Of a DNA stretch of 64,000 nucleotides, positions 1-11,577 are shown piece by piece. The notes under the pieces are model-generated. The model was not told the origin of the DNA. It saw only the letters and a list, made by a program, of their open reading frames with translations, and searched no databases. The translations under genes were made by a program, and so were the position numbers. How positions within the stretch are numbered: position 1 is the first letter of the stretch; every line of letters starts with the position of its first letter. Source of the stretch: Cordia subcordata (taxonomy: Eukaryota > Streptophyta > Magnoliopsida > Boraginales > Cordiaceae); contig JAPTOF010000002.1 in NCBI GenBank assembly GCA_028554755.1, positions 9,163,001 through 9,227,000 of the forward strand, written 5' to 3'.

Positions 1-1664
1 CGAATAACTGCTTCCCAATGTCTTTCTCGTGAAGAGTTCAGAAACTGACTGACAACACTTACTGCAAAAGAGATATCCGGTCAAGTAATTTAAAGCTAAC
101 TGAGTTTTCCAACTAACCTTCTGTATTTTCCCGGATTTGATATCAACTCCCCTTCATCTGGAAGAAGCTTCACATTTGGGTCCATAGGTGAGTCACAAGG
201 TCGCGCACCAAGTAACCCTGTCTCATTCAACGTATCTAATGCATATTTACTTTGGATAATAAATACCCCTTGCTTCGACTGTGCAACCTCAATACCCAAG
301 AAATAGTGAAACGGCCCTAGGTCTTTGGTTTGGAATTGCTGATGAAGAAAAGCCTTCAACTCATCAATCCCGTTGCTATCATCATCTGTTATGACAATAT
401 TATCTACATACACAATCAAAAGAAGCCGTTTACTGGATGAGTATCGATAGAACACTGAATGGTCCACGTTACAACGAGTCATGCCAAATTCCAGAACTGC
501 AGTACTAAAGCGTCCAAACCACGGCCTCGGAGATTGCTTGAGACCATACAGGGCCTTCCTTAAATGACATACCTTCTGAGACTCCCCCTGAGCAACAAAC
601 CCTGGCGGTTGCTCCATATACACTTCCTTATCAATATCACCATTCAGGAAAGCATTCTTGATATCTAACTGATGAAGTGACCAATGGTGAATAGCTGCCA
701 AGGAAAGAAAAATACGAACAGAGGACATCTTAGCAATGGGAGAAAATGTGTCACTACAATTAAGACCATAAACCTGCGTGTATCCCTTGGCCACAAGTTG
801 AGCCTTCAAACGATCCACCTGACCATCTGGTGAGACCTTCACTGTATAGACCCATCGACAACCAACAGAGGATTTGCCGGGTGGCAAATCAACTAACTCC
901 CAAGTTCCATTATGATGTAACGCAGACATTTCTTCAAGCATAGTAGCCCGCCAACCAGGATGAGCACAAGCCTTTGCCACAGACTTAGGAATGGAAACAG
1001 AAGAAAGAGAAGCAACAAAGGATGCATATGAAGGAGACAAAGAATCGTAAGACACAAAGTTAAATATAGGGTGCTTAGTGGTGCAAGAACGAGTACTTTT
1101 ACGAAGAGCAATGGGCATGTCAAGATCAGACGATTGAGCAAAAACTGGATCTGAAGGCAGTGAACCAGAGGATACCGGGGTAGGTAGCAACGGACGTGAT
1201 CGGCGTGAATAAACCCGGCGGTCCGGTCTATCTAGACGTATAGTGGGAGGTAGTGGTGAAGTAGCATCAGGAGTGGATGTGACGTCTTAAGTAGGAGAAA
1301 GGGCCAAAGGTGCATCGAAGGTGGGTACTGGAAGTGGTAAAGACTCAACCACGGTATCAGAAGTGGTGGTAGAAGGGAAAAAGGAAGTGTGTTCAAAGAA
1401 GGTAACATCAGCTGATACAAACCATCGCTGTAACTCAAGAGAGTAACAACGATAACCCTTTTGATGCCGAGAATACCCAAGAAACACACACTTGATAGAT
1501 CGAGGGCCTAACTTGTCTACCCCAGAGGAGAGATTGTGGACAAAGCAGACACATCCAAAAACTCGAGGAGGAAGCATGTAAATAGCATCTCGAGGGAACA
1601 AAATAGAGAATGGTATTTGATCATGTAACATAGAGGATGGCATACGGTTGAAAAGATAACACAA
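1..1664 (-). pseudogene. copia integrase C-terminus and reverse transcriptase (RVT_2), broken
   Basis: The part from 1664 to 1290 encodes the end of integrase (CYLFNRMPSSML, then RVFGCVCFVH and VFLGYSRHQKGYRCY). An in-frame TAA at 1287-1289 interrupts it, and the same frame resumes and runs to a stop at 96-98. RT landmarks are GTWELVDLPPGK, CRWVYTVK, KAQLVAKGYTQ, LDIKNAFLNGD, ALYGLKQSPRPWF and FLGIEVAQSKQG. The catalytic YVDD is YVDN here (in LLLIVYVDNIVIT), which removes an essential aspartate. Below 96 the continuation toward RNase H is out of frame. This is a dead retrotransposon gene. Confidence 0.93.
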
Positions 1665-1666
1665 TG

Positions 1667-2170
1667 TTAGTACTGCATCATCCCAAAAACGAAGAGGTAC
1701 ATGTCTATGGAGAAAAAGAGTACGAGCCGTCTCAATGAGATGACGACTCTTCCTTTCAGCAACCCCATTTTGTTGTGGAGTATGCGAACAAGATGACTGG
1801 TGAGGAATGCCATGAGAAGATAGAAATGAAGAAAAAAAGAAGAAAAGTATTCCTTCGCATTGTCACTGCGAAGAACCTGAATAGAAACCCCAAATTGCGT
1901 GTGAATTTCAGCATAAAACTTGGTAAAAATAGAAAACACTTCAGAACGTTTTTTCATTAAAAACAACCATGTCATACGGGAATAATCATCAATAAATGTA
2001 ACAAAATAACGAAATCTAGATTTGGAAGTAGTTCGACATGGACCTCAAATATCATAATGAACAAGAGCAAAGGGGGTAGTAGCCCGTTTATTGACTCGAT
2101 TAATGAAAGAACTACAACTCTGCTTGCCTAACTGACAGGACTCACAAGACAATTCTTTGACTGATCTTAA
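1667..2170 (-). pseudogene. copia integrase core, frameshifted
   Basis: The segment continues the gag-protease frame after an in-frame stop at 2171-2173. It holds the GAG-pre-integrase tail (SCQLGKQS) and integrase core residues including TWLFLMKKRSEVF and LRSDNAKEYFS. A second in-frame stop lies near 2045. A frameshift lies near 1825-1845, in an A/G-rich run: from there the downstream frame would read the expected HTPQQNGVAERK-type stretch while the upstream frame reads through in the wrong phase. It is a dead copy. Confidence 0.85.
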
Positions 2171-3697
2171 CTAGGAACAATTTTCTTGAGATAAGGCAGG
2201 GAAGGATGACCAAGACGAGAGTGGACTTGTTCTGGTGAGGGGGCAATAACACGTGGTAGATTGAGGAACATCAAGATGGTAGAGTTCTCGCTCCTCACGC
2301 CCGGTACCAATCTTCGTGCCGGTCTTCAGATCCTGGATGGGCACAGAGTCAGCAGTAAATGTCACAGAGCAATTAAGTAGTTTGGTAAGCTGACTAATAG
2401 ATAAAAGGTTGAAAGGGAATTTCGGAAGATACAAAACAGATGAGAGGGGAAGATTAGATGTAGGATGGGCAATACCAATTCCACGAGCAGAGGCAGATGA
2501 CCCATCTGCAAGTGTGACATGTGAAAACATACCAGGTTTAAAATCAGAGAGTAAACGAACATTACCACAAATATGATCAGATGCACCAAAATCAAGAATC
2601 CAAGGACCAAGGTCAGGTACAGTATGAGTCATAAGAGCTGTGGATGGGCTAGCCTGGGCAAAAGAGGCGGTTGAAGCGGGATACATAGCTTGTTTAGATG
2701 CCTTATATTGTAGGAACTCGGAATATTCATCCCCTGTAACAGTCACCGAAGTAGGAGCTGCAGAAGCAGAAGACTCGACAGAATTTGTCTGGACTGTATT
2801 GGCAACCTGAGAAGGACGACCATGAAAAGTCCAACAATTCTCTCGAACATGACCAAGTTTATTGCAGTAACTACAACGAGGGCGCTGGCCATTTGAGCGA
2901 CCTCCCCCTAGTCCAGAAGTACCACGACCTCTACAGCGACCCCCACGATCAAAGTTATTATCATAGGTCGATGTAGGAGCAACCAAGGCAGATTGATCAT
3001 CTTGCGAACCAGAAATCAAGGAGTGAGAAAGAGCACGCTGTACTCGAGCAAAAGCATCATCTAGAGTTGGCAAGGTAGAGCTAGATAGCAATTGAGAACG
3101 TACAGCATCATATTGAGGATGAAGTCCGTGTAACCAGAAGATCAAGCACAAATTATCCCATTGTTGTGCTATCTCTGTGGGGTCAGTACTGAGCGGAAAA
3201 AGGTCACGGAATTCAATCATGGAATTGTAAAACCGGCTGTAATAATATGTCAATTCCATATCTGCCTAGGCCCGCAACATATCAGACACAACATCAAACG
3301 CTCGAGTAACTTGATGAGAATATCGTACTTTAGCAGAAGTCCAGATAGATTTACAGGTTTGGCAATTCTGAAAGCATGTTTGAATGGAATCTTCCATGGA
3401 TTGCCAGAGCAAACTCACCAACTGGTCATCGACACGACGCCAGGTACGAGTGTCAGCTGTAGATAAATCAGACGGGCAATCAGAGGATAGATAGTCTTCT
3501 AATCCTTGCCCAAGAAACCAAATGTTGACAGCCACAGACCATGATAAGTAATTTTTGCCATTCAATTTAATTGTAGTGACAGCAGGAGTACCAGAAAAGG
3601 AGGGGACAACAACTGATAAAGTAGCAGTAACTTGAGTTCTTAAGGACTCAGCATGAGTCTCTGTTTTCTCAGTAGAAATAGATTCCATGATAACCAA
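2171..3697 (-). pseudogene. copia gag, zinc knuckle and aspartic protease, broken
   Basis: The frame opens at the ATG at 3697. The gag start contains LNGKNYLSWSVAVNIWFLGQG (copia gag N-terminal region) and then an in-frame TAG at 3266-3268, after which the same frame continues. The nucleocapsid CCHC knuckle reads CSYCNKLGHVRENC. The protease motif that is normally D-S/T-G-A is DFGASDHICGN, so the Ser/Thr of the catalytic triplet is lost. The frame ends at TAA 2171-2173. The upstream leader (3698-4231) carries no other ORF I would support. Confidence 0.9.
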
Positions 3698-4231
3698 AAA
3701 ATTGAATCAAATGTGAAGCAACCTACACTATAACAATGGCACTCCCACAGGCTAAGGTAATAATGAAGAGATCAGAAGAAAATTAATTCTGCATTTTTTT
3801 TTTGTCTCTATTTTTTTTTTTTGGGTTTAAAACTCAACAATCTTGTTGATCATAAATAAGCATGATCAAGCAAAAATTTTGCGAAACCAACCAGACAGCA
3901 GATATGGGCAGACCGGCGCGATCATTCTAGTCGGAGATGGTGGCTGGCCGGAGCTCCGGCGACGGCACATGGCGGCGGCATGGTGGCGCGAGGCGGGTCT
4001 GCCGGCGACGGGAAAAAGACGTCTAAGGTCGCCTCAGCAAGATAAAGCTACTGGTGGGTTCAGATTTGAGGAAAAATGATCGGATGATAGCTAATCGGAG
4101 GTGGCATCTAGGGTTAGGGTTTTGATATGATTTTTCCGGCGAGATTTAGGCCCGGCGCCGGCTCTTCCTTGGTCATGAAGCTGCTGGTAGTGGTATTTTG
4201 TAGTGGATTATATTATTTTAGGGTTAGGGTT

Positions 4232-4245
4232 GACTCTAGATACCA
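4232..4245 (-). other. primer binding site of the copia element
   Basis: On the minus strand, directly after the LTR, the sequence is TGGTATCTAGAGTC. It resembles the common plant TGGTATCAGAGC type that pairs with the 3' end of initiator tRNA-Met, with a couple of mismatches. Confidence 0.7.
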
Positions 4246-4418
4246 TGTTAATAAGAAAGAGACATAAAGATAAAGAGAATGATTTAAAGGCTTCGTACCT
4301 TTTAGAGTACTAGCCTACTCTATTTATAATATTATGAAAACCAAAAAATATGATATCTCTTCCGATGTGAGAGAGAGACTTATAATAATAATATACTACC
4401 TAACTCATACTTTTAACA
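4246..4418 (-). repeat. 5' LTR of the copia element (173 bp)
   Basis: The segment starts TGTTAA and ends TTAACA on the plus strand, an inverted terminal TG...CA pair typical of LTRs. It abuts a primer binding site on its left. The right flank TAGTA (4419-4423) is the predicted 5-bp target-site duplication, but its partner is outside the window. The LTR is short for a copia element. Confidence 0.8.
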
Positions 4419-4483
4419 TAGTACATACATAACCCAATAAATATATGAAAGAGAAAGAAAAAGAGGGAGGAGAGAGAATGTAC

Positions 4484-6838
4484 TTTGCCCCAATAGAATC
4501 CATTGTGCATATGAAGGGCTTGTCATCATCTCCTAATCCAGCAATCACAGGTTGGCAGAAGTAAGGACCAAATCTGGACAGAAGACAGTTTTTTACAACT
4601 CCAGTACTTCTTATACACATTGTCAACATAATATAATCTAGAAACAAAGAGGACCAAGGTACAGAATCCCTTCTCATTTGATAATAAAACAAAGAGCATA
4701 AAGCAACAAACACAGAAATATATACATCCTCAAAAGTTATATCAATTCTAACCACATCAATAAATCTTAACTATGAGTTGTCCCATTCTTAAACACCAAC
4801 CAAAAAGACAAGTTCCACTGAAACAACTAGAAAGAGAAAAAGAAATGCAGCAGCTCATGATACAATGATGTCTATGATTATCTTAAAAAATGTTAAGAAT
4901 TAAGATCAAATGTACTGCCTATAGACCAAGCCTCAATAAAACAAAGCCTTAATCATACAATTGCCTAACTAAAGAAGTTCTGCCAGCTAATATCTAAAAC
5001 CGGAAAGTATGGCTCTGTACATAGTCCTGTTAGAAACCAATTGTTGACAAAAGAAAAGGCTTATGCAATAACATAAAGAAGTCATGGGTAATAGAAAGTC
5101 GGGCAGTTATGAGCCGGCAGATATGAGCAAATGATGTGTAAACATGATCTTTCAGATATACAATTAGATCAACAAAATCAAAGAATAATACTAACCGTTT
5201 CTCATAAAGAATAGCAGAAACAAGGCTGGAAAACATCTCGGGCTTCATATTCCTCTCTTCTCTAAGCTCATATAACTTGTGTCGGAAAACAAGACGTTGG
5301 TACCTTCAAAAGGTTGAACCAAATAAACAAAAAAAACAGTTAACTTGAAAATGAAGTTTAAACCAAAACCCAAACTCAGCAACTGGCAGACTCATCCAAA
5401 CCCTCCACAAGCTTAATTTCACCACTGTCCACAGCCCCAAAATAGGACAGTCATAATCCCGCACATTATTGCACGACATTGTTTTAACTTATTCTCATTC
5501 AGAATAAGGACCTGATAGCATTTCACCAATCTCCACTAATCCATCAACATTTCATTCTTCATTATGAATTTCAAAGTTCCGAAGAAAGAATTGTCACTCA
5601 ATAAAAATGCAGAAAATTTATTGCTCAATACAAATGATGAGTATTTATCGCTCAATACTTCTCCGCGTTACACACACAAGACCAAAGGAAAGCAACCTGA
5701 GAAAAGAGAAGCAAAAGAGCAAATCTTTTCCCCAATTTTGTGAAATAACTTTATCACTGTAACTAATAACCATAGCATTATGTTTGCTGCCTAAATATCT
5801 TCAGACAACTACTAACTAATTCCTCTGGTATTACTACTCATTCCTGATACTTAAATAATTCAGCCGTAACCATTCAGCTTAATCTGCAATGAATCACTCA
5901 AAAATCTATATATATCTGCACTAGACCCAAATATGTATATACACAGAATAAACTACATTTTGATCAAAGTTTAATTCTAATTGCTAATTCAAATATAATT
6001 TATTCAAAGCCTACATATACATACATAAGGCCCACCGGTTTGGCTTTTTACTAGTGAAAAAACACTTCTTTTTCTTGAAAAAACCACTTTTTTTCGCACC
6101 TCTTAGCTTGTTCGGGCCCGCTTCTCTTAAAAGCATTTTTTCTAAAACTTTTGGAAAAAAATACTTTTTCGCGGAACTAAAATTTCCGACTTCTTGAAAA
6201 AGCTGAAATTGAGCTTCGTTTTGAAATTTCAGTTTTCCCAAAATCCAATCTAAATACTTATTGTAAAACAGATGTGCTTTTTTAGGGGAATTCCTTTTTC
6301 ATAAAAAAATAAAAGCCAATATAACATGCCCATAGAGAAGCAAAAAATAAGCTTTTTTCTTCCATAAGTCCGAAATTTGAGCTAAACGCTATTTTTTTTT
6401 CTTAAGTTATAAAAAAAAAAGCACTTCTTTTTTGGGAAATAGAGCCAACCCAAACGAGCCCATACACAAACAAACAATTTTCTACGCATAAAAGCAAAAT
6501 TATCACGCAAAATAAAAATGAAAATGTACGCAGAACACGTATGTATAAAACACATACAGGGTTTGGGCGTCGGTGGCGAGGCCAGAGAGGCCGATGAAGA
6601 GCTTATCGTGGACCTTGTAAATCCTCTGGAAATCAGTGGCGATGGTCTGCAGCTGCACACCCAGTCTCCGATCGCTCGCGATTGCGAAGCAATTCTTCCC
6701 CACCATCGCCACCAGGGCGCTCCCATTGTACTCAAAGATCTGCTCCAAACCCAAAAAGAAAAAGTAAAATCAAAATCAGTTATATAAACATTCACACACA
6801 TACATATATAGATGAATATATATATAGCTTACCGACAT
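4484..6838 (-). CDS. PBC: 20S proteasome subunit beta type-3, 5' exons (partial)
   Basis: This is a non-catalytic beta subunit of the 20S proteasome core, acting in cytosol and nucleus. Four exons fit together in frame: 6833-6838 (ATGTCG, Met-Ser), 6558-6739, 5196-5303 and 4484-4573, each with a GT donor and AG acceptor on the minus strand. The deduced protein opens MS-IFEYNGSALVAMVGKNCF and contains SDRRLGVQLQTIATDFQR, GLSGLATDAQTLYQ, MKPEMFSSLVSAILYEKR and CQPVIAGLGDDDKPFICTM, which I recognise as the plant beta-3 (PBC1/PBC2) family. About 128 of the usual 204 or so residues are present. The remaining exons would lie left of position 1, beyond the copia insertion in intron 4. The exons look undamaged. 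Whether the gene still makes a full transcript depends on splicing across the retroelement. Confidence 0.9.
6110..6463. repeat. MITE in PBC intron 2
   Basis: A low-complexity T/A-rich element of the same family as those at 34325, 58572 and 58842. The shared core is AAAAGC..TTTT, a stretch like CTGACTTCTTGAAAAAGCTG, and a right end CAACCCAAACGAG, the complement of CTCGTTTGGGTTG. The left end is unclear because a similar motif (CGGTTTGGCTTTTTACTAG) at 6036 may belong to a second insertion. Confidence 0.5.
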
Positions 6839-7098
6839 GTGAATAGACTAAAGAGTTGAGAAAAATGGGGTGTGATAGAAGTGCTAGCAGAGAGCAAAAA
6901 GAGAGTATTTTGTATGTGAGGGGTTAAAAAATGGCTTCTCTTTCAGATGTCTTGGAGGAGGGGAAAAGTAGCAGCTGAAAGCTCAGGGAGGATACATGAA
7001 CCGGGGCGGTTCGAGTTTTTTTCTTCATGGACCGGATTTTTTCCAAGATCATATTAAGAGGTTGAACGAGCTTAGAAGCTAAAAATAATAACTGCCAT
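6839..7098. other. PBC upstream region
   Basis: This is the 5' flank of the minus-strand PBC gene and must contain its 5' UTR and at least part of its promoter. I see no unambiguous TATA box or other defined site. Confidence 0.4.
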
Positions 7099-7862
7099 GT
7101 TTGGCTAAGTGGCTTATAAGTACTTTTTATCAACTTATAAAATGGGAAAAAATGGTAGGGATAATAGCTTATTCTCTAACCGCTTATAAACATTTTTTGT
7201 CAAACTTATAAAAAGACAATATTACCTTTAAAATTTAAAATAGTTTTATTATATTAATTAATAACATGTCTTTTTTTTAATCATTTAAACTACTATGACT
7301 ACTTATAAGTACATATTTACCAAATATATCAACAACTTATAAGCACATATTATCTAAACATATTTTTGTTTATTTATTACTTACTTATAAGTAGCTTTTT
7401 ATTTATAAGCACTAGCTGCTCATAAGTACCTAAAGATAAGCTTAGGCTCTGTTTGGCCTATCTGTGTGATTTCAGCTTTTGAGCTATAGAACTTTTACTA
7501 ATAAAGCTTTGAGTAGAAGTGCTGTTGAATAAAAGTAGTTGATTGTTTGGCTCGATATTTTAGAAGTTAAGCTTTCTCTTGTTTTGAAGATAATTTTGAA
7601 CTTTAAAAAATATAAAATAGTATTTTTGAGAAAAAAATGAAGAAAAATAAATTTTGACATAATATAAAAACAGCTTTTCAAAAGCCTCTTCTAAAAAGCT
7701 TCAATTTGGAGCTTTTGATTTTTCAGTTTTTTTCACCTTCAGCTTTTATTTAAAAACTCTTTTAAAAATGGGCCAAATAGGTCAATTTTAGCTTTTAAAT
7801 CCACATAAAGCACTTTTGAGTCTCCAAAAGCTGGGCCAAATAGACTCTTAGCCGAACGGGCT
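7099..7862. repeat. hAT-like MITE, interrupted by a second MITE
   Basis: The left end GTTTGGCTAAG (7099-7109) is matched by an inverted right end near 7850-7860 that reads CTTAGCCGAAC on the plus strand. Internal sequence is rich in CTTATAAG motifs. The element is split by the MITE at 7448-7846. It belongs to the same type as the outer element at 58245-59134. Confidence 0.55.
7448..7846. repeat. inner hAT-like MITE (399 bp)
   Basis: Its ends are CTCTGTTTGGCCTAT and the inverted match GGGCCAAATAGA. The flanks CTTAGGC (7441-7447) and CTTAGCC (7847-7853) look like a short target-site duplication with one mismatch, compatible with the 8-bp duplications of hAT elements. The interior AGTAGAAGTGCTGTTGAAT is related to repeats at 19259, 32130 and 45957. 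Confidence 0.6.
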
Positions 7863-8439
7863 CTAAATCCATTCTTGTAGTGGTGCATTCTTGGACTGGG
7901 CGATGGATTTTACGCATGGGCTCCAAATAAGTGTATGTTGATGGATATAGCCGAACCCGAGTAAAGGCTTGTGAAGCCCATGGACCATAAGATTAATTTG
8001 AAAAAAAAAAAAAAAGGTTGAGCATTGCTAGATAAAAAAACAATATCTAGTCTTTCAGGGATATCTTAACGATAAGAGTTGGATATTGATATAACTCATG
8101 ATTTGGATTTGAATATAGTCTTCTATCCTAGATTGAGCGCCTTGGACTTAATTGGTGCATAATATAGAGAATGTGTTCTACACCCGAATTTTGCCAATTG
8201 GTAGTTAGGTTTCGCTGAGTTTATCAGTGATTGGGTTCCCAACTAGATTTCCTTTATTTAAAAAAAAAAAAATCTATACTTCTATCTATCTAATTTTTCT
8301 TTCCACCTGTTTATCTATTTGCCACTTGTGGTATTGAAAGAATTATTTTACATATTCTTTTGAATGTCTATATTACATTCGTATATCGCAAGGGTATCAC
8401 CCAAGTCTACATACATACATACATATATATATATATATC
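7863..8439. other. intergenic spacer
   Basis: AT-rich non-coding sequence with two poly(A) tracts (near 8000 and 8258) and an AT microsatellite starting at about 8420. I see no gene or defined element. Confidence 0.5.
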
Positions 8440-8766
8440 TATACTATATAATAAAGCAAAATGAGTTGTAATTTCGTGCTGCCAAGTAGCATTCTATATG
8501 ACAGGATTTTAATAATTACTTATAAATTAAATATGCCTATTTTTAGGTCATTTTTTATTTTTCTCATTTAATCAATTGCATTCCTATATTAAACGTTTTA
8601 TTTTAATTAATATTATACCCTTTATTTATATATATCATCATTATTTTATTAATTCTATAGTATATAATTATTTCAATAACTATTTAGCAAAATGCAAGAA
8701 CTCTATAATTTTAATATATCCAATCACATATGTCGCTCCCTGTGTACCGCACAAGTGTCACACTAG

Positions 8767-8798
<32 letters not shown>

Positions 8799-9503
8799 AA
8801 TAATATTTTTGTCTTTTGTTTTTTGTTAATGCCACATGTTTTAATGACATGACTTTTTTTTTTCCCAACAAAAGCTTTGTGTCACTCGATCTCCTTCTAT
8901 CAATATAAAAAAATTCTTAATTTACTTATTTTAAAATACTCATTAAATAAGGAAATGCATCTATCTATTTTATTCATAATTTTTTCCAAAATTATTTGAT
9001 TTGTCAAAGCTAAAAAATTCCATGATTCATCATTCTTCTTTTATTGTTTTTTAGATCACACCATTTGTTTTTTTGTTTTCAATTACTGCAAATTTCTTTT
9101 GAGAAAACTGTGATTATTGTTTAAAGCTTGCTAAAAATTTTACTTATATTTTGTGCTTGCATTTATCTATTTCATTGATGATTTTTGTGCTAGGATTATC
9201 AGATTTTTCAAAACCAAGAAATTCAATAAAATGTATCATTCATCTCCTGTTGCTTCTTCTTTTTTTTTTTTTTCCATACAAAACTTGATTTAGGCTTTTA
9301 CTTTTTCCATCAGATATTCAATTTAATTACTAAAAAAATTTAATGAGAAAATGTAACCAGCATTAAAGACTTGCTAAAATTAAATTTTACAAAAACATAG
9401 TTATATTTATTCTTGAATGGATTATAAAAATTAATCATCAAGAATAAATATAAAAATACTCACTCACCTGTGTATCACACGTTGACATGAGAACTATACT
9501 AGT
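8440..9503. mobile_element. non-autonomous Helitron-like sequence
   Basis: The left end TCTATACTATATAATAAAGC has the TC start and AT-rich head seen in many small plant Helitrons. One candidate 3' end, at 8767, reads CCGCACAAGTGTCACACTAGT; a second, related one at 9503 reads TATCACACGTTGACATGAG then AACTATACTAGT. Both end in CTAG(T) after a small hairpin-prone stretch. The unit is therefore either a 328-bp copy (8440-8767) or a longer one to 9503. No Rep/helicase ORF is present. Confidence 0.4.
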
Positions 9504-9504
9504 A

Positions 9505-9964
9505 CACTATAAAAAAGGGTTTATGCTTATTTTAGCAATAACATTTGTCATCATGTCCTTCAATAATTTCCCGTCTAAAAAAAGATTTTCACAATAATTT
9601 CACAGACCTTTTTACCATTCCCCTTCCTCTGTGCTTTTCGACGAAGGTGTTGAGGAGGTTATGGATTTCAAAGGAAAATGTTATGAGAAAAATGAATTTC
9701 TTTGTTGCCATATAAGTGTGAGCTTTTTGAAGGTTGCAATCTTTGACTATCCTACAAAATTATGGAAATTAAATAGTTATGTTAGTTAATTATGTACTCC
9801 TCGTAACTTGATTAGTTTTGGTTAAAAAAACTATAACTTTTTCTATTAGGTCTTACTCATAAAATGTTTTAATTGTATATTTCGTCATAAACATTATTTC
9901 AAGCTTATATAATTTGTATTTTAACGTAATATTAAGCAATAAAAGAGAAAAAAGTTTTGTAGTG
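9505..9964. repeat. possible CACTA-type MITE
   Basis: The segment starts CACTATAAAAAA and ends TTTTGTAGTG, which are inverted, CACTA-like termini 460 bp apart. The 3-bp flanks GTA and CCT do not match, so no target-site duplication supports it. Confidence 0.25.
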
Positions 9965-10464
9965 CCTTTCCATTTGCAAGAATTGGATTCGAAGGTTTAG
10001 CACATAATTAAGAGACATCAAGTCTCGAAAGCATTTCCACCCCTCAAAGTGTGAAGTCAATTAAGGTTAGAATTAAAATCTCTCATTTAATGATCATAAA
10101 TGACTAGATCCATACAAAAAATGCAACATAATATATTGTCTGAATATCACTGGATTGTCATAATACACAACCTTGATTGACGAATGTTAACTTTATGGCA
10201 TGTAGAATGACAAAATGAGCTGACTCTTTTCATTTTTTTAATGACTTTATATAAAATTTAAATTCACACCACTATCATAAACCATGTTGCGCAATAACCT
10301 GTTTAAATGGGTGATAAAGGAAGGCCTAAATTTTTAACTTGAAAGTTTTAATGAGAAAAAGTCATTACTCAAGGTTTATTATTACGTTAATTAAGGTGTT
10401 ATAGGATCCTTTCACCCAATTCTTGGGGTAAATGAGCTGGCACTTTTTTTACATGCTTAACTTG
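9965..10464. other. intergenic spacer
   Basis: AT-rich sequence with no ORF, repeat structure or gene that I can support. Confidence 0.5.
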
Positions 10465-10905
10465 AATTATCATCTGATCTAAAAGTTTAATTTAGTTATG
10501 TTTATTCATTTATTGTGCTTAATTAATAGGCTCTTTCACGTGGGAATAATTTGTTTAACACCTAACATATGAATAATTTTTTGATGTTTTTAAGTAGGTA
10601 GCTATGAGTTTTGAACTCATAAGCTCAACTTTGATATTTACCACCTCATCTAAACACTTAAACTTGTAAATTTAATGTGTTCATTACACTTAGTATCTAA
10701 TCTAAAAGTTTAAACATATAAAGACGTTGTAGTTATAATTATTCATTTGTTGTGCTTAATGCACCCTTTCACATGCGGGAATATAATTTATTTTAAACCT
10801 TGCACATGAATAATTTTTTGATGTTTTTAAGTTGATGATTGCGAGTTTCGAACTCATGAGCTCGCTTTGGTATTTACTACCCCCATCTAAAAACTTAAAC
10901 ATATA
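10465..10905. repeat. two diverged direct repeats of about 230 bp
   Basis: The block AATAATTTTTTGATGTTTTT followed by a GAACTCAT(A/G)AGCTC motif and ATCTAA..ACTTAAAC occurs twice, at about 10465-10690 and 10695-10905. The GAACTCATGAGCTC motif resembles sequence next to the primer site of small plant LTR elements, so these may be decayed TRIM-like scraps, but that is inference. Confidence 0.6.
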
Positions 10906-11281
10906 AATTTAACATCTATAACAGTTACAAAGTCACTATCATGTCATTTATTAACCTTGACTATAGATACTGGATGATGAAACCCATCATCTCACACGCA
11001 AAGAGCCGGCCACCAAAACAATTCATATGAAACGTGCACATACATACATCTAGAAAAGGAAAAAATCCTTACAATTTTCTTTTGCCATATAGGTGTACAG
11101 ATTGCATAAATATGATAGTATTTATAAGACATGAAATCTTTTACACATTTTGCATGTATATTCTTTCATCAAGAATAAGACACAAAAACGCTTTAATCAT
11201 GCCCAAATTTCAGGCATATGCATTTTCCCACACTAGATAACTTTCCTTTTCAGCAAAATCTTCACCACCCACACACTCAAA
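10906..11281. other. BGAL 5' flank
   Basis: Non-coding sequence before the putative BGAL TATA box. No defined regulatory element is recognised. Confidence 0.4.
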
Positions 11282-11289
11282 TATATAAA
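11282..11289 (+). promoter_or_regulatory. candidate TATA box of BGAL
   Basis: TATATAAA lies about 290 bp before the BGAL start codon, followed by GGAGGATTTG. It is the best TATA match in the near upstream region. A start site about 30 bp downstream would give a 5' leader of about 260 nt containing the SINE-like piece at 11445-11530. Confidence 0.35.
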
Positions 11290-11444
11290 GGAGGATTTGT
11301 TTGTGCCTTTGTGCATGGAAGCTCCAACTGAAATTGATAACGTCAAAATTACCAGTTGCTAGCTTCCGGCGATCTAACTGAGCGCCCCAGCTCTGCAGGT
11401 TTACAAAAAGAAAGAAACAAGAGAGTCGAGTTACTTCTTTTTCT

Positions 11445-11530
11445 CTTTTAAAATCCTTGCGGGATTTGAACCCAAGACATTACTCTGAAGAAAAATAGTC
11501 TCGATTACTTAAGCTATCGTCTAATTTCAG
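11445..11530 (-). repeat. tRNA-derived SINE fragment in the BGAL 5' leader region
   Basis: On the minus strand the segment contains an A-box-like TAGCTTAAGTAATCGAG and then a B-box-like GGGTTCAAATCCCGC, in the order and spacing of tRNA-derived SINE heads. A related copy is at 14335-14420. It lies just upstream of the BGAL ATG and may be part of the 5' UTR. Confidence 0.5.
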
Positions 11531-11577
11531 TGTCGAGTCTAATAGAGTTGAGTAGTTGAGCAGTAAACCTAAACGCT

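Larger units (their letters stand above)
1..4418 (-). mobile_element. Ty1/copia LTR retrotransposon, 5' part, decayed
   Basis: The minus strand reads, from the right: LTR (4246-4418), tRNA-Met-type primer binding site, gag, zinc knuckle, protease, integrase and reverse transcriptase, then the window edge cuts the element. Integrase before RT is the Ty1/copia order. The polyprotein is broken by several in-frame stops, one frameshift in the integrase core and damage at the RT end, and two catalytic motifs are mutated, so it cannot be autonomous. The RNase H region, the 3' LTR and the second target-site duplication lie outside the window. The element sits in intron 4 of the proteasome beta-3 gene, in the same orientation as that gene. 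Confidence 0.95.

Noticed and set aside
3843..4079. 78-codon plus-strand ORF in the copia leader
   Set aside because: GC-rich untranslated leader on the opposite strand of the element; no recognisable protein.
8576..8803. 75-codon plus-strand ORF
   Set aside because: AT-rich, ends in an AT microsatellite, and lies inside the Helitron-like sequence; no protein-like pattern.
9505..9964. Confident CACTA MITE call
   Set aside because: The termini look right but the 3-bp flanks do not match; kept only as a low-confidence repeat.
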